Origin: Bifidobacterium asteroides
GTDB lineage: Bacteria > Actinomycetota > Actinomycetes > Actinomycetales > Bifidobacteriaceae
Direction of reading: 5' to 3'
Length of the DNA: 64,000 bases
Assembly: GCF_003202695.1 (NCBI RefSeq)
Contig: NZ_QGLL01000001.1
Location: 434,001-498,000, forward strand
The notes below the pieces were generated by a model, which searched no databases, had not been told where the DNA came from, and saw only the letters and a list, made by a program, of their open reading frames with translations. Below, piece after piece: positions 1-8,453 of this stretch (the first letter of the stretch is position 1; each line of letters begins with the position of its first letter). A program made the position numbers and the translations under genes.

Positions 1-1
1 G

Positions 2-565
2 GTACGCCGTTGCACCGGCGGTGGCACCATGGTCATCCAGCCTGACCGGGCCATTACGTATTCCCTCTATCTGCCTCTGGATTTCGTGAAGGGGGCGGAC
101 CTGATCGATTCCTACCGGATCTGTGACTATTGGTTGGTCAGAGGTCTGCGTATGCAGGGGGTTCAGGTCGGCTGGCAGGGCATGAATGATATCGCCTCTC
201 CGCAGGGCAAGATAGGGGGCGCCGCCCAACGCAGGCTGCCGGCAGGCTCCCTGGGGCCGGGCGGACTGCTCCACCACACCACCCTTTCCTACTCGGTGGA
301 TGCCGATCTGATGGCTCAGGTGCTCAACGTGGACCCCGAGAAGTTCCATGACAAGGCCGTGGCCTCGGTCAGAAGCCGGGTGGATCCCATCGACAGGCAG
401 ACCAGTCTGTCCCGTCAATCCCTGATTGATGCCCTTCTGGATACTCTGCCCTCCCTGGTGGAGGATCTGCGTATGTCTAGGCCTGCGCCCGAAGTTGAGC
501 AGCGGGCCCGTATCCTGGCCCGGCAACGCTACGGCCGTGAGGAATGGACCGCTCAGATCGCCTGA
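2..565 (+). CDS. Lipoate-protein ligase A family protein, 3' part
   Basis: The reading frame is open from base 2, so the gene begins upstream of the window and only about 187 C-terminal residues are visible. The first residues read RRCTGGGTM, which matches the RRxTGGG loop of the biotin/lipoate ligase catalytic fold that binds lipoyl-adenylate. The rest carries a typical lipoyltransferase C-terminal part (DPEKFHDKAVASVRSRV) and a helical tail. A family member would attach lipoate to lysines of E2 or GcvH domains in the cytoplasm. Bifidobacteria use few lipoylated enzymes, so the real substrate may differ. It lies 124 bp upstream of the Crp/Fnr gene. The family call is fairly safe and the substrate is not. 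Confidence 0.72.
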   Translation, partial: VRRCTGGGTMVIQPDRAITYSLYLPLDFVKGADLIDSYRICDYWLVRGLRMQGVQVGWQGMNDIASPQGKIGGAAQRRLPAGSLGPGGLLHHTTLSYSVDADLMAQVLNVDPEKFHDKAVASVRSRVDPIDRQTSLSRQSLIDALLDTLPSLVEDLRMSRPAPEVEQRARILARQRYGREEWTAQIA

Positions 566-592
566 CGAGGCAAGGGGGTTGATGTGTATGGG

Positions 593-598
593 TATAAT
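593..598 (+). promoter_or_regulatory. Probable -10 element for the Crp/Fnr gene
   Basis: A perfect TATAAT lies in the gap between the ligase stop and the Crp/Fnr start, with a TG four bases upstream of it. No good -35 box sits at the usual distance. It would give a leader of about 85 bases. Confidence 0.5.
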
Positions 599-689
599 CG
601 TGCTCAGTCGCGTCGAACCCGGCGTGAGGTCATCAACCATGCGTGAGTCGGTGCAGACCCGCCAGACATGGCGAAAAGGAGTGAGAAGT

Positions 690-1409
690 ATGGCGGTTCA
701 CAAGCCCAATGAGATTCCCGATGATGGGAACGCGCTCAGGCAGACCGCCCTATTCAAACAGGTGCACAAGCAGGACGCCGACCAGCTTCTGGACACTATG
801 CGTGAGTTCACTTATGCCAAGGGGTCCACGGTCTTCCGACAGGGGGACACCGACCATCGCATGTATTTGCTGGAGGAGGGACGAGTCAAGCTGGTCCGCC
901 AGTCGCCAGACCGTCGCATCCAACTGCTCAGCATCCACGGACGCGGGGAGATTCTGGGTGAGATTCCCGTCTTTGACCCTTCTGGAGGACCGCGTACAGC
1001 CTCGGCTGTGGTCATGGTCAACAAGACCAAGGTGGCAGCTCTGGATCACGATACCCTCTTCGACTGGCTCAACCAGCACCCCAAGGTGGCTGTGGACATG
1101 CTTCAGGTGCTGGCTCACCGCCTGCGAACTGATAACGAGCGCATCTCCGACTTGGTTTTCCTGGACGTGCCGGCCCGCCTGGCCAAGACACTGCTGGATC
1201 TGGCCACACGCTTCGGCGAACCCTTCGAGCAGGGGCTGATGGTTCCTTATGACCTGACTCAGGAAGAACTGGCCCAGCTGGTCGGTGCCTCACGGGAGAC
1301 CGTCAACAAGGCCCTGATGGACTTCTCCAACCGGGGATGGATATCTCGCAAGGGTCGCACCATCATCATTTTCCAGCCAGGGCCTTTGATTCGACGCTCG
1401 CGTATGTGA
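690..1409 (+). CDS. Crp/Fnr family transcriptional regulator
   Basis: This 239-residue protein has an N-terminal cyclic-nucleotide-binding-like beta-roll (about residues 20-135, with RMYLLEEGRVKLVRQ and GEILGEIPVF) and a C-terminal winged helix with the recognition region LTQEELAQLVGASRETVNKAL. That is the standard Crp/Fnr layout. The start at 690 is chosen because AAAAGGAG lies just upstream and the protein then has the family's normal length; an in-frame start at 426 would add residues overlapping the preceding gene. It resembles actinobacterial GlxR-type regulators. The effector (cAMP or none) cannot be read from the sequence with certainty. It is followed 32 bp later by the penicillin-binding protein on the same strand. 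Confidence 0.88.
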   Translation: MAVHKPNEIPDDGNALRQTALFKQVHKQDADQLLDTMREFTYAKGSTVFRQGDTDHRMYLLEEGRVKLVRQSPDRRIQLLSIHGRGEILGEIPVFDPSGGPRTASAVVMVNKTKVAALDHDTLFDWLNQHPKVAVDMLQVLAHRLRTDNERISDLVFLDVPARLAKTLLDLATRFGEPFEQGLMVPYDLTQEELAQLVGASRETVNKALMDFSNRGWISRKGRTIIIFQPGPLIRRSRM

Positions 1410-1441
1410 ACGCCGCCGCCCGGTAGAGCCGACGGCCTAGG

Positions 1442-3745
1442 ATGGAGACCATGCCCGAACAAAAGAAATCCATGTCGGTCAGGCGCTTCTTCACGCTGCT
1501 GCTGGCTTACCTCATCTTCTGCGTCGCAGGTGGCGTGGTCGTCTCTGGTTTCCTGCTTCCCGCTGTATTCGGCATCAACGCCGCCTCCAGGAATCTGATG
1601 CCTGCCTTGAAGACGGAGAACATCGACTTCAACGTCAACGATTTGCCTCAGCAGTCCCGCCTCTACGCCTCCGACGGGCATACGGTCATCGCCACTTTCT
1701 ATGCGCAGAACAGGATAGTGGTGCCCATCAAGGATGTTTCCGACTATATGCAGAAGGCTGTGGTGGCCCGCGAGGACCGTCGTTTCTTCGAGCATGCCGG
1801 CGTGGACACCCAAGGCGTGCTCAGGGCTTTCATCCAGACCTACATCAAACAGGGCGACACCCAGGGCGGATCCTCTCTGACCCAGCAGTATGTCAAAAAC
1901 GTGCTCATGAGCCAGGCTGAAGAAAACAACGACCCCATCGCCGAGTACCACGCCCAGGAGGAGACCATAGCCCGCAAGATGCGGGAGATGCTGATCGCGG
2001 TGCAGATGGAGAAGAAGTATTCTAAGGCTGAAATTCTTCAAGGGTATTTGAACATTGCCCAGTTCGGCACCAACGTCTACGGGGTTGAGTCGGCAGCCAG
2101 GCGCTACTTCAGCAAGTCAGCCAAGGACCTGGACCCGGGCGAGGCCGCCACCATTGCCGCCGTGACCAAGAATCCCGCCCGCTTCGACCCCACCGTCAAT
2201 GTCAAGAACGCCCAGGAGCAGCGCGACATCGTTTTGGATCTGATGCGGCAGGAGAACTACATCAACCAGCGTCAGTATGACGAAAACAAGGCCAAGCCGC
2301 TGGATCAGATGCTGCATGTGCAGTCTGTGGACGCCGGTTGCCAGGCGGCCGGGGACGCAGCCTTCTTCTGTGATTATGTAACTAAGCAGATCCTCAACTC
2401 CAAAGAGTTCGGCAAAAGCCAGGAAGAGCGCAACAAGCTCCTCAAGGAGGGCGGCCTGTCTATCTACACCACCATGGACGTCAACGCCAATGCCGCAGCC
2501 ATGAAAGCGGCCCGTGACACCATTCCCGTGGACGATCCAAGCGGCTTCGAAGTCACTATAGCGTCCATTCGCCCGGGAACAGGCGAAGTTCTGGGCTTTG
2601 GCATCAACCGCATCTACGATGCCACCCAGAACTCTGGGGGCGGCACCCGCACAGCCATCAACTATGCCGTAGACCAGATCGACGGCGGCGGATGGGGCTT
2701 TCCTGTGGGATCCACCTGGAAGCCCATCAACCTGGTCTCTTGGATGAAGGCCGGGAAATCCATCAACCAGCCCTTGCGCACCTCCACGGGATACCCGCAG
2801 GCCTCCTTCGCCTGCAAGACGGCGGACGGCACTCCCTACGGGTTCGGCACCGGCAGCTGGCATGTGGAGAACTCGGGCGGCGGCACCGTCTCGCCGGAGT
2901 CCCCCCTGCAGGGCCTGGTACGCTCGCACAACACCACCCAGGCCTCCATGGCCCAGCAGATCGGTCTGTGCTCCATAGCCGACACGGCCAAGGAAATGGG
3001 CTACCACAATTCGCCCAAGGATCAGATGGATATTCACTCGTCCAATACCTTCCAGCCGCCTATGACCATCGGCGCGGTTCAGGCATCCCCGCTGACCATG
3101 GCCAACGTCTACGCCACCATCGCCGCCAAGGGAGTGGCGTGCAGCCCCATAGCCATGACCAAGGTGATCGACAAGAACGGGCAGTCCGTCAAGGTGCCCA
3201 AAGCCAACTGCCATCAGGCCATCGATCCCGGCATTGCCGAGACCACTGCTTATGCGCTCAATCAGGGTGTTGTCCAGCCCGGAGGCGAGGCAGCAGTCAC
3301 TCAGCTGGATGGAGGGCGCAAGACTTTCGCCAAGACCGGCACCCATGAGGACAAGTACATGCTGACGGGCGGGTTCGTACCCCAGGTTGCCGCCTATGTC
3401 ACCGTGGGCAATGCGGAGGGTCAGGTCTCCTTCACCAACAGGACCATCAACGGACGGTCCATGCACACCTGGTACGGCATGTATATAGCCACGCCTGCCT
3501 GGAAGGAGTTCATGAACACGTACCTGGCCGCGGCCAACATCCAGCCGGACAACTCCTACGGCAATCCCGATCCCAGGTTCACCGGCGGGGTTCAACAGCC
3601 TCAGCAATCCCAACAGCGGGAACAGTCCCAGCAACGGTACACGGACAGCCAACGACAGACGAACCGACGTGGCCAAGGAAACCAGTCAGGGACTCAAAAT
3701 ACTGGTCCGGACCAATCGCAAACGGTAAATTCGCCAGAGGACTAG
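1442..3745 (+). CDS. Class A penicillin-binding protein (glycosyltransferase/transpeptidase)
   Basis: A bifunctional peptidoglycan synthase of 767 residues. It has a short cytoplasmic tail, one transmembrane helix at about 14-36, a GT51 glycosyltransferase domain (EDRRFFEHAGVD from E111; GGSSLTQQYVKN) and a penicillin-binding transpeptidase domain with all three motifs: STWK with nucleophile Ser424, SHN from Ser495, and KTGT from Lys631. It would polymerise lipid II and cross-link glycan outside the membrane. The last 60 residues are a Gln/Ser/Arg-rich disordered tail (PQQSQQREQSQQRY). An alternative start is the ATG at 1451, which has GGAG a few bases upstream; the ATG at 1442 has no clear ribosome site. 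Confidence 0.92.
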   Translation: METMPEQKKSMSVRRFFTLLLAYLIFCVAGGVVVSGFLLPAVFGINAASRNLMPALKTENIDFNVNDLPQQSRLYASDGHTVIATFYAQNRIVVPIKDVSDYMQKAVVAREDRRFFEHAGVDTQGVLRAFIQTYIKQGDTQGGSSLTQQYVKNVLMSQAEENNDPIAEYHAQEETIARKMREMLIAVQMEKKYSKAEILQGYLNIAQFGTNVYGVESAARRYFSKSAKDLDPGEAATIAAVTKNPARFDPTVNVKNAQEQRDIVLDLMRQENYINQRQYDENKAKPLDQMLHVQSVDAGCQAAGDAAFFCDYVTKQILNSKEFGKSQEERNKLLKEGGLSIYTTMDVNANAAAMKAARDTIPVDDPSGFEVTIASIRPGTGEVLGFGINRIYDATQNSGGGTRTAINYAVDQIDGGGWGFPVGSTWKPINLVSWMKAGKSINQPLRTSTGYPQASFACKTADGTPYGFGTGSWHVENSGGGTVSPESPLQGLVRSHNTTQASMAQQIGLCSIADTAKEMGYHNSPKDQMDIHSSNTFQPPMTIGAVQASPLTMANVYATIAAKGVACSPIAMTKVIDKNGQSVKVPKANCHQAIDPGIAETTAYALNQGVVQPGGEAAVTQLDGGRKTFAKTGTHEDKYMLTGGFVPQVAAYVTVGNAEGQVSFTNRTINGRSMHTWYGMYIATPAWKEFMNTYLAAANIQPDNSYGNPDPRFTGGVQQPQQSQQREQSQQRYTDSQRQTNRRGQGNQSGTQNTGPDQSQTVNSPED

Positions 3746-3802
3746 GGCCTGGTTGGATGGTCTTTCAACAGGTCCCGACAAGGTCCAGTGAAGGGCTGTG
3801 CC

Positions 3803-3808
3803 TACAAT
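3803..3808 (+). promoter_or_regulatory. Possible -10 element upstream of the OYE gene
   Basis: TACAAT lies 42 bases before the GTG at 3850 in a 104-base gap. No convincing -35 box was found at 16-18 bases, so this is tentative. Confidence 0.3.
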
Positions 3809-3849
3809 GAGACCATTAGGGATTCGTCGACGGGTGGACCACGAGGGGT

Positions 3850-5241
3850 GTGGACGCCCGCCGGGAGAGGCAGGAACAGATGGTCCAGAAATATTCAGAG
3901 CTGGATGACAAGGCCCCTCGGGCCGAAGGCCCGGTCAATGAGGATCAGGCAATACCCGGGCCGGTGAACGGCTCTGGCATATTGGATGTGTCCAAGCCGA
4001 GCTGGTCGTTTGAACCGGGTGCCGACGACGGGAAGAACAAGGCTGGCAAGGGTGCCAAGGGGATCAAGCCGTCCAAGAGAGGCAAGAAGGCCAAGAGGGT
4101 TCAAAAGGCCGGGAAATCAGGATCCGGCAAAATGCGGGAGTTGTCCCTGCCTGTGCTTTTCCAGCCCATGGACTTGCGCGACCAGCATATCCGCAACAGA
4201 ATCTGGATGCCGCCCATGGATACCTATTCGGCCCTGCGGCACGACGGGGTTCCTACCAACTTCCACTATCAGCATTATGTGTCCCGGGCTTTGGGAGGTT
4301 TCGGAGTCGTCATCGGAGAGGCCACCGCCGTCAATCCTCAGGGGCGGATTTCCCCCTGCGATGTTGGGCTATGGAACGACGAGCAGGCCAGGGCCTGGCA
4401 GGGCATCGTCCGGGATGTCAAGGCCGCTGGAGCCGTGCCCATCGTCCAGCTCAACCATTCGGGCCGCAAAGGTTCCTCAGGGTGCTCCTCCATGGGCTAT
4501 ATCAATGCTACCGTGCCCGTGGCTGAGGGCGGGTGGCAACCCGTAGGCCCCAGTCCTATCGCCTACGGCAGGATGGCGGTCCCGGTCCAGCTTTCGCGGG
4601 CTCAGATAGCCTCCATTGTCGCTGACTTCCGCTCTGCTGCTGTCCGAGCCGTTCAGGCTGGCTTCCTTGGGGTGGAGCTGCACGCCGCCCACGGCTACCT
4701 GCTCTCTGAATTCCTCGACCCGTTGGTCAACCGCCGCAACGACGAATACGGGGGCGATCTGTCCGGCAGGATGCACCTGCTGATCCAGGTGACTGACGCT
4801 GTGCGTGAGGTCATTCCCTCGGGCATGCCCCTGCTGGTGCGCATGTCTGCAACCGACTGGGCGACTGGCGGATGGGGTCTTGACGAGACTATCAGCACTG
4901 CCAAGGTGCTCAAGCTGCACGGGGTGGATCTGATTGATGTTTCCACCGGAGGTCTGGTGCCTGGTATGAAGATTCCGGCTGCTCCCAACTACCAGGTGCC
5001 ATTCTCCTACCAGGTGCGCAGCCAGGTGCTGATTCCCACCACAGCGGTGGGGCTGATCACCAAGCCCAAGCAGGCCGACCGGATCGTGCGCAAGGGCCTG
5101 GCAGATGCGGTCGAGATCGGTCGAGCCAGTCTGCGCGACCCCTATTGGCCGCTCAGGGCTGCATACAAACTGGGGCTGTCCGCTCAGCAGACTCCCTACC
5201 CTGAGCCCTACCGCCGCGGGGCCTACGGCACCGCACGCTGA
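3850..5241 (+). CDS. Old yellow enzyme family NADH:flavin oxidoreductase
   Basis: From about residue 97 onward this is a TIM-barrel FMN oxidoreductase of the OYE/YqjM type: LSLPVLFQPM start, RNRIWMPPMDTYSA, the substrate and FMN region VPIVQLNHSGRKG, GVELHAAHGYLLSEFLDPLVNRR (HAAHGYL), NDEYGG, and a C-terminal FMN-phosphate region ADAVEIGRASLRDP. It likely reduces activated C=C bonds with NAD(P)H; the physiological substrate is unknown. The first 96 residues are a Lys/Gly-rich low-complexity extension not expected in the family. Starts at GTG 3850 and ATG 3880 (after GAGAGGCAGG) keep it; the ATG at 4132, preceded by AGGA, would remove it and give a normal-length enzyme. Confidence 0.85.
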   Translation: MDARRERQEQMVQKYSELDDKAPRAEGPVNEDQAIPGPVNGSGILDVSKPSWSFEPGADDGKNKAGKGAKGIKPSKRGKKAKRVQKAGKSGSGKMRELSLPVLFQPMDLRDQHIRNRIWMPPMDTYSALRHDGVPTNFHYQHYVSRALGGFGVVIGEATAVNPQGRISPCDVGLWNDEQARAWQGIVRDVKAAGAVPIVQLNHSGRKGSSGCSSMGYINATVPVAEGGWQPVGPSPIAYGRMAVPVQLSRAQIASIVADFRSAAVRAVQAGFLGVELHAAHGYLLSEFLDPLVNRRNDEYGGDLSGRMHLLIQVTDAVREVIPSGMPLLVRMSATDWATGGWGLDETISTAKVLKLHGVDLIDVSTGGLVPGMKIPAAPNYQVPFSYQVRSQVLIPTTAVGLITKPKQADRIVRKGLADAVEIGRASLRDPYWPLRAAYKLGLSAQQTPYPEPYRRGAYGTAR

Positions 5242-5249
5242 CAGCGGCC

Positions 5250-5993
5250 ATGGATGCTGTTCGCTGCGGAGCGGGGACTATTGTGGTCATGCCCACGTAT
5301 CAGGAGGCTGACAATATCGGGGTAACTCTTCCGCAGCTGATGGCATGCTGCCCCGAAGTAGATGTGCTGGTCGTCGACGACAGCTCGCCGGACGGCACCG
5401 GTGCCATGGCCGAGAATATGGCCATGCGCGATCCTCGTGTTCACGTGATTCATCGGCATGCCCGCCGTGGGCTGGGTCCAGCCTATGTGCAGGGGTTCCG
5501 CTGGTCTTTGGAGCATGGCTACGATCTGATCTGCGAGATGGATATGGATGGCTCCCATCGGCCCCAGGATCTGGCGAGGATGCTGGCAGTGGCTCAAGGC
5601 CCTGCACATCCGGGTCTGGTCATCGGCTCGCGCCGGGTGCACGGAGGCCGAACTCAACACTGGCCCTGGTACAGGGCTCTGATCTCGCGTGCGGGATCCT
5701 GGTATGCTCGCACCGCCTTGCGGTCCTCCGTACGAGATATGACCGCCGGTCTGCGTGTCTATCGAGCTGACGTGTTGAGGCGGATCGATTTGGGAAGGGT
5801 TCGCTCCAGCGGCTACGTCTTCCAGGTGGATATGCTGCGTCGAGTCCAGGCCATGGGCGTGAGCGTGGTGGAGGTGCCTATAATTTTTGTGGAGCGGGTC
5901 CGAGGAAGATCGAAGATGGATGCTGGGATCGTTCTGGAGGCCATGGTCCAGGTCACCCTGTGGGGATTTGAACGGCTGATCCGTCGAAAGTGA
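5250..5993 (+). CDS. Polyprenol-phosphate mannosyltransferase-like GT2
   Basis: A 247-residue GT-A glycosyltransferase of the dolichol/polyprenol-phosphate mannose synthase group. Visible motifs are VVMPTYQEADNIG near the start, VLVVDDSSPDGTG (nucleotide-sugar binding), a DxD-like EMDMDGSH and the FQVDMLRR region late in the domain. It has no C-terminal membrane domain, as in Ppm1/DPM1 catalytic subunits. It would move mannose from GDP-mannose to a polyprenyl phosphate on the inner membrane face, supplying mannosyl donors for surface glycans or protein mannosylation. It starts 8 bp after the oxidoreductase stop, so the two are probably co-transcribed. The sugar specificity is inferred from the family. 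Confidence 0.85.
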   Translation: MDAVRCGAGTIVVMPTYQEADNIGVTLPQLMACCPEVDVLVVDDSSPDGTGAMAENMAMRDPRVHVIHRHARRGLGPAYVQGFRWSLEHGYDLICEMDMDGSHRPQDLARMLAVAQGPAHPGLVIGSRRVHGGRTQHWPWYRALISRAGSWYARTALRSSVRDMTAGLRVYRADVLRRIDLGRVRSSGYVFQVDMLRRVQAMGVSVVEVPIIFVERVRGRSKMDAGIVLEAMVQVTLWGFERLIRRK

Positions 5994-6193
5994 CATCCGA
6001 ACCTATTTGTGTTCGCTTTTATATGCGACTTTGTAGGGATTTGTTGGAGTCTTGCAGACAGATTGGGCCATGGTGAACAGATTCCTGCAAGAGCGTTGGT
6101 AGGCCTCTGGCGTATGGAAGAGTGATCCAAGTATGACAGGGACGTCGAATTCCGCGTTTGCTTTGGGACGGCGACCGCAGTCTGATGGCCGGC

Positions 6194-6223
6194 TTGCCAG
6201 TTTGGGCGAATGTGTGCGATAAT
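6194..6223 (+). promoter_or_regulatory. Promoter of deoR-galT-galK, probably leaderless
   Basis: TTGCCA (6194-6199), an 18-base spacer and GATAAT (6218-6223) preceded by TGC, making an extended -10. The predicted transcription start falls on or next to the A of the ATG at 6230, so the first mRNA would carry almost no leader. No Shine-Dalgarno precedes that ATG, which fits. Confidence 0.72.
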
Positions 6224-6229
6224 GTTCGA

Positions 6230-7087
6230 ATGATATCGTCACAACGCCAACACCTCATATTGAACCGGTTGCGTACTCGTGGCGCAGTCCGTATCACCGC
6301 CCTCTCCAAGGAGCTGGGCGTCTCCGCCATGACCATCCGCCGGGACATTGCCGACCTGGCGGACAAGGGTCTGCTCAAGAGGGTCCATGGAGGGGCCGTC
6401 ACCACAAGCTCGCTTCTGGCTGAGCCGCTCTTCTCAGTCAAGTCACAGATGGACATGGGCCTCAAGGACACCATCGCCCGTCGTGCTATCGAATATGTCT
6501 CCCCGGGCGACGTCATCGCCATCGGGGGAGGGACCACGGCCTACGTCTTCGCCCAGCATCTCCTGGAGAGCCGTCAGTGCGCCGGAGTGACCCTGCTGAC
6601 CAATTCCATCCCTGTGGCCGAGCTGGTTCAGGCCATGGAGAGCAAGGACGTCGAAGTCATCGTCACTGGCGGCGTCATCACCCGATCCAACTCCCTGGTC
6701 GGCCCCATTGCGGACAAGGTCATCGCCTCGCTGCGGGTCAACACGGTCTTTCTGGGCACCCACTCGGTCTCCATACCCCGAGGCTTCCTGATGCCCAACT
6801 CTTTGGAGGCGGCCACGGATATGGCGCTGATGGACATCGCCGACCGGACCATTATTTTGACCGACCATACCAAGTGGAGCTGCACCTCCCTGTCGCTGTT
6901 CGCATCCTTCGACCAGGTGGATACCGTCATCACCGACGATCAGCTTGACCAGGAGTCAGCCGAGTCCACGAGGTCTCTGGTCAATCGGCTGGTTCTGGTG
7001 CCGGTCAACCCCGAGGAAGGCCAGTCTCATGACGGTGCCTCCGCTGAGTCCGAGGCCGGTGCCAAGGAAGCGACCCACGCCCGATGA
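6230..7087 (+). CDS. DeoR family regulator of the galactose operon
   Basis: A 285-residue DeoR/GlpR-type repressor: N-terminal winged helix (ISSQRQHLILNRLRTRG, then VSAMTIRRDIADLADKGLL, with the family's RRDI recognition helix) and a C-terminal ISOCOT sugar-phosphate sensing domain (DVIAIGGGTTAYVFA, VIVTGGVITRSNSLVGP, ILTDHTKW). Its place 82 bp upstream of galT and galK suggests that it senses a galactose-derived phosphate and controls these genes and itself. The ATG at 6230 fits the domain start and the promoter. Upstream in-frame codons extend to 6158 but would lie inside the promoter. The ligand is inferred. Confidence 0.88.
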   Translation: MISSQRQHLILNRLRTRGAVRITALSKELGVSAMTIRRDIADLADKGLLKRVHGGAVTTSSLLAEPLFSVKSQMDMGLKDTIARRAIEYVSPGDVIAIGGGTTAYVFAQHLLESRQCAGVTLLTNSIPVAELVQAMESKDVEVIVTGGVITRSNSLVGPIADKVIASLRVNTVFLGTHSVSIPRGFLMPNSLEAATDMALMDIADRTIILTDHTKWSCTSLSLFASFDQVDTVITDDQLDQESAESTRSLVNRLVLVPVNPEEGQSHDGASAESEAGAKEATHAR

Positions 7088-7169
7088 GCGAGCAGCCACA
7101 CAAGGATGCGCCGGTTGCGGTGGCGGGTTGCCATGGATTGTCAATCATCACCGACGATGAAGGAGCAGC

Positions 7170-8453
7170 ATGAAGTCAGAGCAGTATGTCCCCCAACGGT
7201 ATGTTCCCGGCGACTATGCCAGGGAGCATATCCGCATCACTCCCACCAGGCTGGCCGACGGGCGTCGGTTCTTCTACTTGGATGATGATCCTGAGTACGT
7301 CTCGGGTCGCAAAACCAGGCGTTTGGATGACCCTCGTCCTCTGGCCGACCGGTTCGCCCTCCATCAGGATCAGGAGGGCAGGACGGTGCCCTTCCAGCCG
7401 CCGCAGATGCGCCGGGACCCTTTGACTGGGGACTGGATCCCCATGGCTACAGCCAGGATGAACCGGCCCATCACCGCCGGTCCGCAGGCTACGGCCAAGG
7501 GCAACCCTTTGGCTGCCAGAAAGCCCGGAGACCCCTACCAGGATGGGGAGATCCCCGATGTGGACTACAACGTGGCCGTCTTTGAGAACCGCTTCCCCTC
7601 CATGATGCAGGTGCCCGATACGCAGACGGCAGGCAAGCCATCCCTGGTGGACGGCAACCCCCTCTGGCCGGTGCGTGAGGCCAACGGGCGCTGCGAGGTG
7701 GTCTGTTTCGACCCTGACGAGCACGCCCTCCCTGCCGACCTGCCGGTCTCCCGTCTGCGGACGGTCGTGGAGGCCTGGGCCTTCCGCACTGCTGAGATCT
7801 CGACCATGGAGGGCATCGAACAGATCTTCCCCTTCGAGAACCACGGCCAGGAGATCGGCGTCTCGCTGGCTCATCCCCACGGACAGATCTACTGCTATCC
7901 CTTCATAGCCCCACGGCTGGAGCAGGAGTTGAGGCAGTGCGCCGACTATCGGGAGCGTACCGGCGGCAACCTCTTGGCGGACATCCTCAAGGCCGAGCTG
8001 GACTCTGGACGACGCCTGGTCTTCCGCAATGCCACCTGGGTGGCCTATGTGCCTGCCGCCGCCCGTTGGCCTTTGGAAGTCCACATGGCCCCAGTACGCG
8101 ACGGGATTCTGAGCCTGGACCAGCTCAATGACCAGGAGCGTTGGGATCTGGCCGTCATGTATTCCACCCTGCTCAAGCGGGGCAACGCCTTCTTCGACAA
8201 GGGCGATGGCAGGGGGATGGATCTGCCCTACATCGCCGCCTGGCATCAGGCCCCACTGCACGATCCGCGGCGGGAGGACTACAGGCTCAACCTGCAGTTC
8301 TTCTCCTTCCGCCGTGCCGTGGACAAAATCAAGTATCTTGCCGGGTCCGAGTCAGGCATGGCTGCCTGGGTCTCGGACACCACCCCAGAGCGGATCGCTG
8401 ACCGCTTCCGTCAACTGGGGCCTCTGGACCTGGAGAATGGAGAGGATCGATGA
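7170..8453 (+). CDS. galT: Galactose-1-phosphate uridylyltransferase
   Basis: GalT class I, 427 residues. It carries out UMP exchange between UDP-glucose and galactose-1-phosphate through a uridylylated histidine in the HPHGQ motif (His235-Pro-His237), preceded by FPFENHGQEIGVS. The RRDPLTGDWIPMATARMNRP segment marks the N-terminal HIT-like half. AAGGAG lies 7-8 bases before the ATG. The gene overlaps galK by 4 bp (ATGA), which indicates translational coupling. It acts in the Leloir pathway, and in bifidobacteria also in handling galactose from lactose and host glycans. Confidence 0.96.
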   Translation: MKSEQYVPQRYVPGDYAREHIRITPTRLADGRRFFYLDDDPEYVSGRKTRRLDDPRPLADRFALHQDQEGRTVPFQPPQMRRDPLTGDWIPMATARMNRPITAGPQATAKGNPLAARKPGDPYQDGEIPDVDYNVAVFENRFPSMMQVPDTQTAGKPSLVDGNPLWPVREANGRCEVVCFDPDEHALPADLPVSRLRTVVEAWAFRTAEISTMEGIEQIFPFENHGQEIGVSLAHPHGQIYCYPFIAPRLEQELRQCADYRERTGGNLLADILKAELDSGRRLVFRNATWVAYVPAAARWPLEVHMAPVRDGILSLDQLNDQERWDLAVMYSTLLKRGNAFFDKGDGRGMDLPYIAAWHQAPLHDPRREDYRLNLQFFSFRRAVDKIKYLAGSESGMAAWVSDTTPERIADRFRQLGPLDLENGEDR

